Positions 22,834 to 31,510 are shown, counted from the first letter of the stretch. The stretch is DNA of 64,000 nt from Luteimonas sp. S4-F44 (GCF_022637415.1 NZ_CP093340.1:1550001-1614000); one strand, 5' to 3'. Made by a program: numbers and translations. The notes: a model not told the origin generated them from the letters alone.

Positions 22834-24687
22834 ATGCGGTCCCGCCGTCGCCTGCGGGCCGCGGGCATTGTGTTGCTGCTCGTCGCCGGTGCTGCACAGT
22901 CGCAGGCGCAAGCCTGGCGGATCGACACAGGGATTGGCGCGCCGCCGCTGGATGCCAACGCGCAGGCCGCGTCGGCCCGGCTGGTCGACGCGGTGCTCGC
23001 GCGTCTGCCGCCGGCCTGGCGCGCCGCCGAGGGGCTCGACGTGCAATTGGCGTGGCGCGACGACCTGCCGCCGCAGGTGCATGGACATGCGGTCGGCGAT
23101 CGCATCGTGCTGCGTCGGTCGCTGCTCGATGCCGTGGCCGCAGACGGCCGGGATGCGCAGGCGACCCAGGCTGCGTCCGCCGCGCTGGTGCACGAGCTCG
23201 CGCATCGCTATGACCGCAGCCCGCATGGTGGCCTGTCGCGCGATCCGCGCTTGCGCGATCTCGCCGGCTGGCCGCGCCCGCCGCTGCGGCTGGGTCTGCG
23301 GGCGCGCCACAACGCGATGACCGACCGCCGGCCCGATGCCTACGAAACCGCGTCTCCGGCGGAGTTCGTCGCGGTGAACCTCGAGCATTTCCTGCTCGAT
23401 CCCGAGTACGCCTGCCGACGGCCTGCATTGCATGGGTACTTCGCCGCGCACTTCGCCTGGGCGCCGCCCGCCGCGGACTGTGCCGGGGACCTGCCGTTCG
23501 TCGAGGCCGAGCCACAGGCGCAGGCGGACGGCCAGGCGCTGCTGGAACTCGACCCGGCGCGGGTCTGGGCGGTCGAGTACCTGTTCGCCGAAGGCAACGC
23601 GCAGCCGATGAGTCGCTGGGGCCACAGCATGCTGCGGCTGGTGATCTGTGCGCCCGGCCGTCTGCCTGGGCCGGACTGCCGCTACGACCTGGCGCACCAC
23701 CGCGTGTTGTCGTTCCGCGCGTTCGTCGACGATGTGCAGATCTCCAGCTTGCGCGGGCTGACCGGGCGCTATCCGGCGCGGCTGTTCGTGTTGCCGCTCG
23801 ACCAGGTGATCGACGAGTACACCCGGATCGAACTGCGCGGCCTGCAGTCGATTCCGCTGCGCTTGTCGCCGGGCGAGATCGCGACATTGCTCGAGCGCGC
23901 GGCCAGCGTGCACTGGAGCTACGACGGCCGCTACCGGTTCGTCGGCAACAACTGCGCGGTGGAGACCTGGAAGCTGCTCGATGCCGGTGTGCCGCGGCTC
24001 GACGGCGCGCGCCTGCGCAGCATCACGCCCAACGGTCTGCTGCGCCGCCTGGTGCGCGCGGGCATCGCCGATGCCGCGGTGCTCGATGCGCCCGATCGCG
24101 CCATTCGCGACGGCTATTACTTCCCGTCCGCGGACCGCGAGTACGCGGCGCTGCTGGCGGTCGCACACGCTGCCCAGCCGCTGCCTACTGGCGATGCCGC
24201 CACCTGGCTCGATCTCGATCCCGATCTGCGCGCGCCGTGGCTGGCGCAGGCGGGGCAGCGCGATGGCGCCGCGCTGCTGGTGCTCGAGCACGCCGCGCAG
24301 CGGCGGCTGGAGGCCCGGCTGCGCGACGTGCTCAAGCGCCAGTGGCATCTCGCGGACGCAGACCAGGACGCTGCGGCCGGCACGCTGCATGCCTTGCTCG
24401 CCGCCGGCGACGGCCTCAGTCGTCCGGCGCAACTGCTCGACAGCGGCTACGGCCTGCCGCAGCAGGCCGAGCGCGCGGTGCTGCGGGGGCAGGTCGATGC
24501 GCTCGGCCACCGTCTGCAGGCGCTGCGCGACGCGCTGGACATCCAAGGGCGCGCGGCGTTGCCGATGGATGCGCAACGACGGTTGGCGCGCACCGAGCGC
24601 AACCTCGCCACGCTCGGCGCCCGCTTGCGCGAGCTGCACCGTGAGTCGGGTGGGCTGCAGTTGGATCGCGTGCAGCTGAGCGATTAA
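22834..24687 (+). CDS. DUF4105 periplasmic protein
   Basis: A 617-residue exported protein (signal MRSRRRLRAAGIVLLLVAGAAQSQAQA). An HELAH motif in ALVHELAHRYDR at about residue 125 looks like a zinc-metallopeptidase site. The middle contains YLFAEGNAQPMSRWGHSMLRLV and YRFVGNNCAVETWKLL, hallmark blocks of DUF4105, a family related to NlpC/P60-type cysteine proteins and found in the N-terminal region of some lacto-N-biosidase chaperones. The conserved His (WGHS) and Cys (NNC) could form a catalytic pair. The C-terminal 120 residues are helical and charged. It is 4 bases after the DUF2388 gene, a pairing I recall from other genomes; their shared role is unknown. Confidence 0.8.
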   Translation: MRSRRRLRAAGIVLLLVAGAAQSQAQAWRIDTGIGAPPLDANAQAASARLVDAVLARLPPAWRAAEGLDVQLAWRDDLPPQVHGHAVGDRIVLRRSLLDAVAADGRDAQATQAASAALVHELAHRYDRSPHGGLSRDPRLRDLAGWPRPPLRLGLRARHNAMTDRRPDAYETASPAEFVAVNLEHFLLDPEYACRRPALHGYFAAHFAWAPPAADCAGDLPFVEAEPQAQADGQALLELDPARVWAVEYLFAEGNAQPMSRWGHSMLRLVICAPGRLPGPDCRYDLAHHRVLSFRAFVDDVQISSLRGLTGRYPARLFVLPLDQVIDEYTRIELRGLQSIPLRLSPGEIATLLERAASVHWSYDGRYRFVGNNCAVETWKLLDAGVPRLDGARLRSITPNGLLRRLVRAGIADAAVLDAPDRAIRDGYYFPSADREYAALLAVAHAAQPLPTGDAATWLDLDPDLRAPWLAQAGQRDGAALLVLEHAAQRRLEARLRDVLKRQWHLADADQDAAAGTLHALLAAGDGLSRPAQLLDSGYGLPQQAERAVLRGQVDALGHRLQALRDALDIQGRAALPMDAQRRLARTERNLATLGARLRELHRESGGLQLDRVQLSD

Positions 24688-24997
24688 GGCGGATATCCCG
24701 ACTCAGGCGCCATGCGACGCAGATCGGTATATCGGTTCTATGGTGATGTGTAAATCGGCTGTCGATTTTAATAGGAGGTGTGGCGCATTTGCTGCCCTTC
24801 GATCCTCATTAGCCGTGATGTGTAATCTTCGTGCTCTTGGCGAGCGGGGCGCGTCAGCAGATCGGTCGCGATCTCTTTCAGGCTGAGCAGTCAGGGCGCT
24901 TGCTGCGTTGCAGAAATGCGATTCGTTGGCCGTTGATATAGTGCGGGCGCGGTGGATGCCGCACCTTCGAAAATCAATGGCAAAGGAGAATGCAAGA
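24688..24997. other. AT-richer intergenic region
   Basis: A 310-base stretch without a convincing gene. Base composition is visibly more AT-rich than its neighbours (runs such as ATTTTAATAGG and TTGATATAGTG). A TATAGT hexamer at 24937-24942 could be the -10 box of the small secreted protein gene that follows, but no good -35 box is paired with it. An open frame on the minus strand (24703-25125) overlaps that gene and looks spurious. Confidence 0.5.
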
Positions 24998-25327
24998 ATG
25001 CGACACGTACTTTTCGCTGTGATGGGCGCTGCGGCGCTGGCATTGATGCCGAAAATCGTCAGTGCGCAGTCGGTGACGATTTCATGCGAACCCAGCAATT
25101 GGTGTATGTCGGAGGCTGCCGGCATTTCCTACGATACGATCAGTTGGTCAGCATCTCACCCGGGCGTCGGGGCGATTTTCCCGGCGAACTGCACCAACCA
25201 GAACTTCTGCCGGTTCTACTGTCCCTCTCGCCCTGGGTTCGTCACGATGACCGTGAACTATCAGTTAAGTGGGCAGTTGGTGGGGTCCGCAACAGCAACG
25301 ACTCGGTGTACGGCCCAAGACATCTGA
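24998..25327 (+). CDS. Small secreted cysteine-containing protein, unknown
   Basis: A 109-residue protein with a clean signal peptide (MRHVLFAVMGAAALALMPKIVSA, cleavage probably before QSVTIS). The mature 86 residues are Ser/Thr/Asn-rich, with Cys in CEPSNWC, NCTNQNFCRFYC and TRCTAQDI, consistent with three disulphides in a compact beta fold. No family recognised. AAGGAG at 24983-24988 is a strong ribosome site for ATG at 24998. Codon use is less GC-biased than the flanking genes and the gene stands alone between a noncoding AT-richer stretch and a strong hairpin, so recent acquisition is plausible. It could be an inhibitor, lectin-like protein or effector, but nothing in the sequence decides. 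Confidence 0.65.
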   Translation: MRHVLFAVMGAAALALMPKIVSAQSVTISCEPSNWCMSEAAGISYDTISWSASHPGVGAIFPANCTNQNFCRFYCPSRPGFVTMTVNYQLSGQLVGSATATTRCTAQDI

Positions 25328-25346
25328 TCGTGGGTGCTTGATGCTG

Positions 25347-25370
25347 AGAGCCCGCCTGAAGGCGGGCTCT
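25347..25370 (+). terminator. Hairpin downstream of the small secreted protein gene
   Basis: A perfect 10-base-pair stem (AGAGCCCGCC with GGCGGGCTCT) around loop TGAA, 19 bases after the stop codon. Only two T residues follow, so it is a weak intrinsic terminator by the T-tract rule, but stem strength and position fit 3'-end formation. Confidence 0.65.
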
Positions 25371-25480
25371 TGGTCATCCTTCATGCCGTTGGTCGAGGTG
25401 ATCTGAAGCGGCAGTGGTGTCGCGCTGGTTTTATCGGTGACCAATTGCACGTCACGCCTCGATCGCTGGTCTGACGAACC

Positions 25481-26047
25481 TCAGTCCGCGCGGCCGCCGA
25501 ACTCGCCGGTCGTGGTGTTGACCCAGACGCGCTCGCCGTTGCCGATGTACTCGGGCACCTGGATCTCGATGCCGGTGCTGAGCTTGGCGGGCTTGGGCCG
25601 CTTGGTCGCAGTGCCGCCCTTGAGTTCGGGCGGGGTGTCGACGACTTCGAGCACCACGCTCTGCGGCAGTTGCAGGCCGACCGGCGCATCGTCGATCACC
25701 TGGACATAGCAGCCGCCCAGGCCCTCGGTGATGTAGCCCGCACCGTCGCCGACGACATCGGCGTCGAGCGTGTAGGGCGTGAAGTCCTCGTCGTCCATGA
25801 ACACGAAGGCGTCGCCATCCTTATACGAGAAGCTGGCCTGGCGCCGGGCCAGGTCGACCTCGCGCAGGTCGTCGTCGCCATCGAAACTCGCATCGAGCTT
25901 GTTGCCGCCCGGGACGCTGTACATCGTGAAGCGGAAGCGCACGTTGCCGCCGCGGCCTTGCGGCGAGCTGCGCTCGATGTCGCGGATCTGGTAGATACCG
26001 CCGTTGTGTTCGACCACGTTTCCTTTCTTGACGTCGTAGGCTTTCAT
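25481..26047 (-). CDS. efpL: Elongation factor P-like protein (YeiP/EfpL)
   Basis: A 188-residue, three-domain translation factor of the EF-P family that relieves ribosome stalling at difficult peptide sequences. It starts [35 protein letters not shown]. The tip residue in the first-domain loop is Arg32, within SPQGRGG, where canonical EF-P has the modified Lys; this and the [13 protein letters not shown] stretch mark the YeiP/EfpL subgroup. The C-terminal [24 protein letters not shown] is the standard EF-P ending. The protein is encoded 14 bases after a retropepsin-like gene in a leftward run. It acts at the E site of the ribosome. Confidence 0.92.
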   Translation of the reverse strand: MKAYDVKKGNVVEHNGGIYQIRDIERSSPQGRGGNVRFRFTMYSVPGGNKLDASFDGDDDLREVDLARRQASFSYKDGDAFVFMDDEDFTPYTLDADVVGDGAGYITEGLGGCYVQVIDDAPVGLQLPQSVVLEVVDTPPELKGGTATKRPKPAKLSTGIEIQVPEYIGNGERVWVNTTTGEFGGRAD

Positions 26048-26061
26048 CGGTGTTTGCGTTT

Positions 26062-26634
26062 TCAGTGGGAGACGGACGCCGCGGACGCGGCAGGATTGCG
26101 CAGGTGCAGCCGCAGGTTCGGATAATCGATCACCGCCTGGCCGCGCTCGAGGACATCGGCGCCAAGCACGCCGTCGATTGTGGGCAGCCCGCGTTGCGAG
26201 AAGGCGGCGGTGACGTGGTCGAGCGCGAGGAAATGCGCGGTGAAATCGTCGTCCCGGTAATCGCCGATCGCCAGGCGGCTGCCCGGCAGGGTCTCGATGG
26301 CGAGATTGCCGGCACCGGCGCCGGTCGCCTGCAGCCCGCCCGACGCATCGGCCTGGCGCCCATCGGCAAAGCGCGCCTGGCGCGCACGATCGATGACCGT
26401 GCGCCCGGCGCCGGTATCGATCAGGAAGGTGCCGGCGACGCCGTTGATGCGGACCTCGACCGCGAGATGCGCCGCGCCGTAGCGGCGCATCGGGACCGTG
26501 TCGTAGCCGCGCGCGGCGAGCAGGCCGGTAAGCGCGCCCGTATCGGTCGGTGCCGTGTCGTCGGCATGGACCGGCACGAGCGATAGCAGCGCGAGCAGCA
26601 GGCCCGTGACCAGGCCGGACGAGGGGATCGACAT
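26062..26634 (-). CDS. Retropepsin-like aspartyl protease, exported
   Basis: A 190-residue protein with signal peptide [24 protein letters not shown]. The aspartic protease motif is [13 protein letters not shown] (Asp at about residue 73), followed by the flap region and the second hydrophobic motif [24 protein letters not shown], the pattern of single-domain clan AA proteases. Such proteins act as dimers, one Asp from each chain. It is periplasmic or outer-membrane associated. It lies between the SDR gene (3-base gap) and efpL, and is probably co-transcribed with both. Its target is unknown. Confidence 0.82.
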   Translation of the reverse strand: MSIPSSGLVTGLLLALLSLVPVHADDTAPTDTGALTGLLAARGYDTVPMRRYGAAHLAVEVRINGVAGTFLIDTGAGRTVIDRARQARFADGRQADASGGLQATGAGAGNLAIETLPGSRLAIGDYRDDDFTAHFLALDHVTAAFSQRGLPTIDGVLGADVLERGQAVIDYPNLRLHLRNPAASAASVSH

Positions 26635-26637
26635 TGC

Positions 26638-27408
26638 TTACTTCGGCGCCAGCCGGACCGCGCCGTCGAGGCGGATGGTCTCGCCGTTGAGGTAGCGGCT
26701 GGCCAGCAGGTGGGCGACGAGGTCGGCGAATTCTTCCGGTCGGCCCAGGCGCGAGGGGAACGGGATCGAGGCCGACAGCGACTGCTGCACCGCCTCGGGC
26801 ATGCCGTCGACCATCGGTGTCCAGAAGATGCCCGGCGCGATGGTGTTGACGCGGATACCGAAGCGCGCCAGTTCGCGCGCCATCGGCAGCGTCATGCCGA
26901 CCACGCCGCCCTTGGACGCCGCGTACGCGGCCTGGCCGATCTGGCCCTCGTAGGCGGCGACGCTGGCGGTGTTGACGATCGCGCCGCGCTCACCGTCCTC
27001 GCCGGGCACGTTGTGCTGCATGAGCGCGGCCGCGGCCTTGGCGACATTGAAACTGCCGACCAGATTGACCATCACCGTGCGGCTGAAGGTCTCCAGCGGC
27101 ATCGGCGCCTCGCGCCCCAGCACGCGGCCGGCGCCGAGGATGCCGGCGCAGTTGACCGCGGCATTGAGGCCGCCCAGGAAGGCGCGCGCGGCTTCGAGGT
27201 GGGCCGCGACGCCGGCCTCGTCGGTGACGTCGGTGCGCAGGTAGCACGCGCGATCGGCACCCAGCGCCTCGACCGCCTCGGCGCCCTTGTCGTCGTTGAC
27301 GTCCAGCAGCGCGACGCGGCCGCCATCGGCGACGACGCGGTGGGCGACGGCCAGGCCGAGGCCGGAGACCCCGCCGGTGACGACGGCGCGGACGGAATCG
27401 GGAAGCAT
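26638..27408 (-). CDS. Short-chain dehydrogenase, 3-hydroxyacyl-CoA dehydrogenase type II-like
   Basis: A 256-residue SDR enzyme. The NAD-binding motif is [10 protein letters not shown], the NCAG motif is present (VNCAGILG), and the catalytic triad is Ser in [10 protein letters not shown], Tyr and Lys in YAASKGG. The sequence around [33 protein letters not shown] closely resembles type II 3-hydroxyacyl-CoA dehydrogenases (HSD17B10-like), which oxidise short or branched-chain hydroxyacyl-CoA. A role in branched-chain amino acid or fatty acid breakdown is likely. It is the first gene of the leftward run SDR-protease-efpL and is divergent from feoA. Confidence 0.87.
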   Translation of the reverse strand: MLPDSVRAVVTGGVSGLGLAVAHRVVADGGRVALLDVNDDKGAEAVEALGADRACYLRTDVTDEAGVAAHLEAARAFLGGLNAAVNCAGILGAGRVLGREAPMPLETFSRTVMVNLVGSFNVAKAAAALMQHNVPGEDGERGAIVNTASVAAYEGQIGQAAYAASKGGVVGMTLPMARELARFGIRVNTIAPGIFWTPMVDGMPEAVQQSLSASIPFPSRLGRPEEFADLVAHLLASRYLNGETIRLDGAVRLAPK

Positions 27409-27655
27409 GCGCGATCCTCTGGAGACGAAAGCTCGCAGTTTAACCGCTGCGCCTAGGCGCGAAGGCGCGCGGACACAGTGCGACGCGGGGGGGGGCGCGA
27501 TCTATCGGTGCGCGTTCGACGCCGTGGGGCGGACTGGGCCGGGCGGTGTTGCGCTGGCGAAACAGACCGAGGCATGACGGCGGGCGGTCGGGCGTCTGTG
27601 CCAAGGTCGAGCGGGAGTAGAATCGCGACCCATTCCCATTCGCACCGGATCTGTC

Positions 27656-27901
27656 TTGAATCTCTGTCAGCTGCCGCCGCGCACCCAGGGTCTCGTCGAT
27701 GCCGTCGAGGCGGTGGGCAGCCACGATCCGATCGCGCGCCGCCTAGGCGAGTTGGGCTTCGTGCCCGGCGAGTCGGTCGAGGTGGTCGCACTGGCGCCGT
27801 TCGGCGGCGACCCGCTGCTGGTCCGCGTTGGCTTCACCCGCTTTGCGCTACGGCGCAGCGAGGCGGCGCGCGTCCAGGTCTGCGCCGGAGACGCGGCGTG
27901 A
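27656..27901 (+). CDS. feoA: Ferrous iron transport protein A
   Basis: An 81-residue SH3-like FeoA protein, a cytoplasmic partner of the ferrous iron channel FeoB. The conserved core is IARRLGELGFVPGESVEVVALAPFGGDPLLVRVGFTRFALRRSEAARV. The only start giving a full domain is TTG at 27656; the upstream ribosome site is weak, so low basal translation is possible. A TAGAAT hexamer at 27618-27623 is a candidate -10 box. Its stop overlaps the feoB start by 4 bases (GTGA). Iron control by Fur is expected from the family but I see no convincing Fur box. Confidence 0.9.
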   Translation: MNLCQLPPRTQGLVDAVEAVGSHDPIARRLGELGFVPGESVEVVALAPFGGDPLLVRVGFTRFALRRSEAARVQVCAGDAA

Positions 27902-29751
27902 CCACGGCCGCCATGCCGCGGCTCGCCCTGGTCGGCAGTCCGAATGCCGGCAAGACGGCGCTGTTCAACCTGCTGACCGGCAGCCGGCAGAAGGTCGCCA
28001 ACTATGCCGGCGTCACCGTCGAGCGCAAGGAAGGGCGGATGCGCGGCCCGGATGGCGCGCACTGGGCGCTGCTCGATCTCCCCGGCGCCTACAGCCTGCA
28101 GCCGGCGAGTCTGGACGAACAGATCACCCGAGATCTGTGCCGCGGCTTCTATCCGGGCGAGCCGGCGCCCGATGTGCTGGTCTGCGTGGTCGATGCGACC
28201 AATCTGCGGCTGCACCTGCGCTTCGTGCTCGAGTTGCGGACGCTCGGCCGGCCGATGGTGGTGGCGCTGAACATGGCCGATGCCGCAGCGCGGCGCGGCA
28301 TCGTCATCGACCTGGCCGCGCTCGAAGCCGCGCTCGGCGTGCCCGTGGTCGAGACCGTCGCGATCCATCGCGACGGTGCGCAGGCGCTGCGCCAGCGGTT
28401 GGCCGACACGGTCGCAAGACCGCGGTCGCCTCCGAACGACGATGCCGACGGCGACCTGCACGCCCAGGTACGTGCGCTGCTGGCGGCGACGGTGACCATG
28501 CCGCGCCGGACGGCGCGGATCGACGACGCCCTCGATCGCTGGCTGCTGCATCCGGTGCTCGGCCTGCTGGCGCTGGCACTGGTGATGTTCCTGATCTTCC
28601 AGGCCGTCTACGCCTGGGCGACGCCGCTGATGGACCTGATCGATGCCGGTACCTCCGCGCTCGGGGCCTGGGTGTCGGCGACCTTGCCGCCCGGTCCGCT
28701 GACCAGCCTGCTCGCCGACGGCATCATCGCCGGCCTCGGCGGTGTGATCGTGTTCCTGCCGCAGATCCTGATCCTGTTCTTCTTCATCCTGGCGCTGGAG
28801 GAGTCGGGCTACCTGCCGCGTGCGGCGTTTCTGCTCGATCGGCTGATGAAGGGCGCCGGGTTGTCGGGGCGGTCATTCATCCCGTTGTTGTCGAGTTTTG
28901 CCTGTGCGATTCCCGGCATCATGGCGACGCGTTCGATCCAGGACCCGCGCGACCGGCTGGCGACGATCATGGTCGCGCCGCTGATGACGTGCTCGGCGCG
29001 GCTGCCAGTCTATGCGCTGCTGATCGGTGCGTTCATTCCGCAACGGCAGGTCTGGGGCGCGCTCAATCTGCAGGGGCTGGTGCTGTTCGCGCTGTACATG
29101 GCCGGCATCCTCAGTGCGCTGGCGGTATCGTTCTTGATGAAGCGCTGGCGCCGGGACCGCAGCGAGCATCCGTTGCTGCTGGAGTTGCCGTCCTACCGGC
29201 TGCCGCATCCGCGCGATCTGGCGATCGGTCTGAAGGAGCGCGCGATGATCTTCCTGCGCCGCGTCGGCGGGATCATCCTCGCGCTGACCGTCCTGCTGTG
29301 GGTGCTGCTCTCGTTCCCGGCACCGCCCGACGGCGCGACCGGGGCGGCGATCGAATACAGCCTCGGCGGTCGCCTCGGCCATGCGCTGGCGCTGGTGTTC
29401 GCGCCGCTCGGCTTCAACTGGCAGATCTGCATCGCACTGATCCCCGGCCTGGCCGCGCGCGAAGTCGCTGTCGCATCACTGGCGACCGTCTATGCGTTGT
29501 CGGCCACCGACGATGCCGCCGCAGCCCAGGCGCTGACCCCGATCATCACCGACGGTTGGTCGCTGGCGACCGGGCTGTCGTTGCTGGTGTGGTTCATCTA
29601 TGCGCCGCAGTGCATTTCGACCTGGGCGACGATCCGGCGCGAGACCGGCTCCTGGCGGCTGATGACGATCAACGCCGGCTACCTGTTCGCGCTGGCCTAC
29701 CTCGCCTCATTGCTGACCTACCAGGTGGCGCGCGCGCTGGGGGGCGGGTGA
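27898..29751 (+). CDS. feoB: Ferrous iron transporter B
   Basis: A 617-residue inner-membrane Fe(II) transporter with an N-terminal G-protein domain. G1 is GSPNAGKT, the switch Thr is in NYAGVTVERKEG, G3 is DLPGAYSLQP and G4 is NMAD. The membrane part has the two Gate regions, including LEESGYLPRAAFLLDRLMK, SFACAIPGIMATRSIQDPRDR and GLAAREVAVASLATVYAL. It is shorter than E. coli FeoB (773 residues), mainly in the linker and C-terminus, as in other xanthomonads. The start is GTG at 27898 overlapping feoA, or ATG at 27913. The end overlaps the next small gene by GTGA. Confidence 0.95.
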   Translation: MTTAAMPRLALVGSPNAGKTALFNLLTGSRQKVANYAGVTVERKEGRMRGPDGAHWALLDLPGAYSLQPASLDEQITRDLCRGFYPGEPAPDVLVCVVDATNLRLHLRFVLELRTLGRPMVVALNMADAAARRGIVIDLAALEAALGVPVVETVAIHRDGAQALRQRLADTVARPRSPPNDDADGDLHAQVRALLAATVTMPRRTARIDDALDRWLLHPVLGLLALALVMFLIFQAVYAWATPLMDLIDAGTSALGAWVSATLPPGPLTSLLADGIIAGLGGVIVFLPQILILFFFILALEESGYLPRAAFLLDRLMKGAGLSGRSFIPLLSSFACAIPGIMATRSIQDPRDRLATIMVAPLMTCSARLPVYALLIGAFIPQRQVWGALNLQGLVLFALYMAGILSALAVSFLMKRWRRDRSEHPLLLELPSYRLPHPRDLAIGLKERAMIFLRRVGGIILALTVLLWVLLSFPAPPDGATGAAIEYSLGGRLGHALALVFAPLGFNWQICIALIPGLAAREVAVASLATVYALSATDDAAAAQALTPIITDGWSLATGLSLLVWFIYAPQCISTWATIRRETGSWRLMTINAGYLFALAYLASLLTYQVARALGGG

Positions 29752-29984
29752 GCACGGACCTGCAACTGGCGCTGCAGTACGCCGCGGTCACGCTGCTGGT
29801 CGCGGTCAGCGGTTGGATCGTGCTGAAGAAGCAGGCGCCGGCAACCGCGCGTCGCCTGCGCATCGCGCTGGCGGTGCCGCTGGTGCGTCCGGGCCGGCCG
29901 GCCTGGATGCGGGCGCTGGGGCGCCGCATCGCGCCTGAGCCGCGCGTCGGTGCGGGCTGCGGCGGCTGCGACGGCTGCGGTTGA
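29748..29984 (+). CDS. Small Cys-tailed membrane protein of the feo operon
   Basis: A 78-residue protein with GTG start overlapping the feoB stop (GTGA). An N-terminal transmembrane helix (LALQYAAVTLLVAVSGWIVL) is followed by a basic, Pro-containing region and the C-terminal end CGGCDGCG. The layout, one helix then a terminal cluster of Cys and Gly, parallels the FeoB-associated Cys-rich membrane proteins of other phyla and the DUF6587 family as I recall it. It is not FeoC, which is a winged helix. The Cys cluster may bind iron or act in redox control of FeoB. Co-translation with feoB supports a role in iron uptake. Confidence 0.8.
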   Translation: MSTDLQLALQYAAVTLLVAVSGWIVLKKQAPATARRLRIALAVPLVRPGRPAWMRALGRRIAPEPRVGAGCGGCDGCG

Positions 29985-30017
29985 ATCCGGCATCCCTACG
30001 CGCGGGCTACGCGGTGC

Positions 30018-30554
30018 TCAGGCACCCTGCTCGAACGCCGCCAGGGCGTGTTCGAGAAAGTCGATGGCCTCGGCATGATGCGCCGGGGGCACCGTGGTCC
30101 CGAGATGGCTGCGACCATCGCGCAGGGCCACGTACGCGCCGAGTTGCTCGCCGCCCCACAGGAAGTCCAGAACCACGATGAAGTCGTCGGCCTCGGCGCG
30201 ATGCCATGCGGCCGCGCCGCGCAGCGGCGTGAGCATGCGCAGCAGCGCTTCAACATTCTCCGACGCGCTCAGCATCGCGATCCGGCAGACGCCGGTCGTA
30301 GCGTCGTAGTCGATCGGCGGCATGCCCAGGGCAGGGTCCCGCTGCCAGGCTTCCACGATGTCCGCGACTCGACCGGCCTCGACATCGGCGAGCAGGCCTG
30401 CCGGCACGCGTCCGTCGCCGGCCAGTCGATGCTGATCGAACCAGGCCTGCCAGTCGTCGAAGGCGGACGGCTGGGCAGGCGCGGCCGCCAGGAACGCATC
30501 GAATGCGCCCGGGGCGAAAGTGAGGCGGGCATACAGCGAATACGGTTCGGACAT
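30018..30554 (-). CDS. Hypothetical protein
   Basis: A 178-residue, acidic, soluble protein of unknown role with no signal peptide or membrane segment. It begins MSEPYSLYARLTFAPGAFDAFLAAAP and contains Trp-rich segments (DDWQAWFDQHR, AWHRAEADDFIVVLDFLWGGEQLGAYVALRDG). The last block resembles proteins annotated only as hypothetical in related genera. It is 25 bases beyond the zinc-ribbon protein gene and may be in the same leftward transcript as the bactofilin gene. No function is proposed. Confidence 0.65.
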   Translation of the reverse strand: MSEPYSLYARLTFAPGAFDAFLAAAPAQPSAFDDWQAWFDQHRLAGDGRVPAGLLADVEAGRVADIVEAWQRDPALGMPPIDYDATTGVCRIAMLSASENVEALLRMLTPLRGAAAWHRAEADDFIVVLDFLWGGEQLGAYVALRDGRSHLGTTVPPAHHAEAIDFLEHALAAFEQGA

Positions 30555-30579
30555 CCGGCGCTCGGCTCGAATCGCGTGA

Positions 30580-30957
30580 TCAGTGCCGGCCGCGGCGATT
30601 GGGCCCGCGCCGCATGTCGTTGGTCGGCACGATCTCCACAGCGAGGCTGAAGTGGCGCTCGTCGCCGCCCAACAGCGCGCCCACGCCGACGACCTGGCGG
30701 TTGAGTTCCTTGCCGGCTTCGTCGCGGATCACCAGCACCACCGAGTACTCCCAGGCGCCGCCTTCGGACGGATGCCGGATCGTGCCCTCTACCTGCAGCG
30801 CGGTGGTCGCGTCCTGCGTGCCGATGCTGGTGGACGCATCGGCATCGAAACGCAGGTAGTGCCGGCACGCCGGGCAGCGCGCCGAGCTCTCGAGGATCGT
30901 GGTCTTGCAGTGCGGGCAGACCCGGGTCGCGCCCGCCGCACCGGTGCGGGGATCCAT
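30580..30957 (-). CDS. Zinc-ribbon protein next to bactofilin
   Basis: A 125-residue protein with a zinc ribbon at the N-terminus: Cys14, Cys17, Cys28 and Cys31 (CPHC and CPAC). Residues about 45-110 form a beta-rich domain (ALQVEGTIRHPSEGGAWEYSVVLVIRDEAGKELNRQVVGVGALLGGDERHFSLAVEIV) and the C-terminus is very basic (RRGPNRRGRH). The start at 30957 leaves one base after the bactofilin stop; an alternative start at 30984 would overlap the bactofilin gene. The tight coupling suggests a helper or partner of the bactofilin, which is inference. No catalytic motif is seen. Confidence 0.75.
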   Translation of the reverse strand: MDPRTGAAGATRVCPHCKTTILESSARCPACRHYLRFDADASTSIGTQDATTALQVEGTIRHPSEGGAWEYSVVLVIRDEAGKELNRQVVGVGALLGGDERHFSLAVEIVPTNDMRRGPNRRGRH

Positions 30958-30958
30958 A

Positions 30959-31510
30959 TCAGTCGCGATCGGACGCTGCCGCATCCTTGCTGCGGGAGGC
31001 CGGGCGCTCGTCGCCCTTGCCCTCGCCCCAACCGCACTCGACGTGCCCGCGGATCTTCGAACCCGCGGCCACCGTCAGCGAGCCGGCCTTGAGGTCGCCG
31101 GTCATCACCGCCGAGGCGCGCAGTTCGACCAGCGAAGCCGAATCGATATTGCCGTCAAGTTCGCCCGACACCAGGACCTGGTTGGCGCGGACACCGCCGT
31201 TGAGCTTGGCGCCCTGTTCGATCGTCAGGCTGCCCTGGACGTTGACGTCGCCCTTGAAGCGACCGGCGATGCGGACATCGCCCGAACCCTCGATCTTGCC
31301 CTCGATCGTGATGTCGGCCGCGATGATCGACTCCTTCGCCACCGGCGCCGGCGCGCTGCGCGGCGGCGGCATCGGGGTCGGCGTCGCGAAGTCGGCGACG
31401 GCAGGCGTCGGCGGCATCACGTCGCGGACCGGCGTCGGGGGACGTGAGGCGTCATTGCCGGGAGCGGGCGAATCCTTCTTGGCGGAACCGGAACCTGGAA
31501 AAATAGCCAT
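30959..31510 (-). CDS. Bactofilin (polymer-forming cytoskeletal protein)
   Basis: A 183-residue bactofilin, a family that polymerises into filaments without nucleotide and positions cell-wall enzymes. A disordered Pro-rich N-terminus (residues 1-60) is followed by the beta-helical core with repeating G-x-I-x-G-x-G-D-V-x-I patterns: IEGKIEGSGDVRIAGRFKGDVNVQGSLTIEQGAKLNGGVRANQVLVSGELDGNI. The tail is charged. The start at 31510 has a GAGGTAA ribosome site. A possible promoter lies at 31596-31623. The zinc-ribbon gene follows after one base. Cytoplasmic, membrane-proximal. Confidence 0.9.
   Translation of the reverse strand: MAIFPGSGSAKKDSPAPGNDASRPPTPVRDVMPPTPAVADFATPTPMPPPRSAPAPVAKESIIAADITIEGKIEGSGDVRIAGRFKGDVNVQGSLTIEQGAKLNGGVRANQVLVSGELDGNIDSASLVELRASAVMTGDLKAGSLTVAAGSKIRGHVECGWGEGKGDERPASRSKDAAASDRD

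Noticed and set aside
24703..25125. Minus-strand open frame of 140 codons in the AT-richer patch
   Set aside because: It overlaps a better-supported plus-strand gene with signal peptide and ribosome site, and its own translation has no protein-like features.
25347..25370. Hairpin as recombination or attachment site of the AT-richer patch
   Set aside because: No second copy or direct repeat was seen on the other side of the patch, and its position after a stop codon fits a terminator.
27560..27655. Fur box upstream of feoA
   Set aside because: The CCCATTCCCATTCGC stretch has only weak hexamer similarity; no convincing palindromic Fur site was found.
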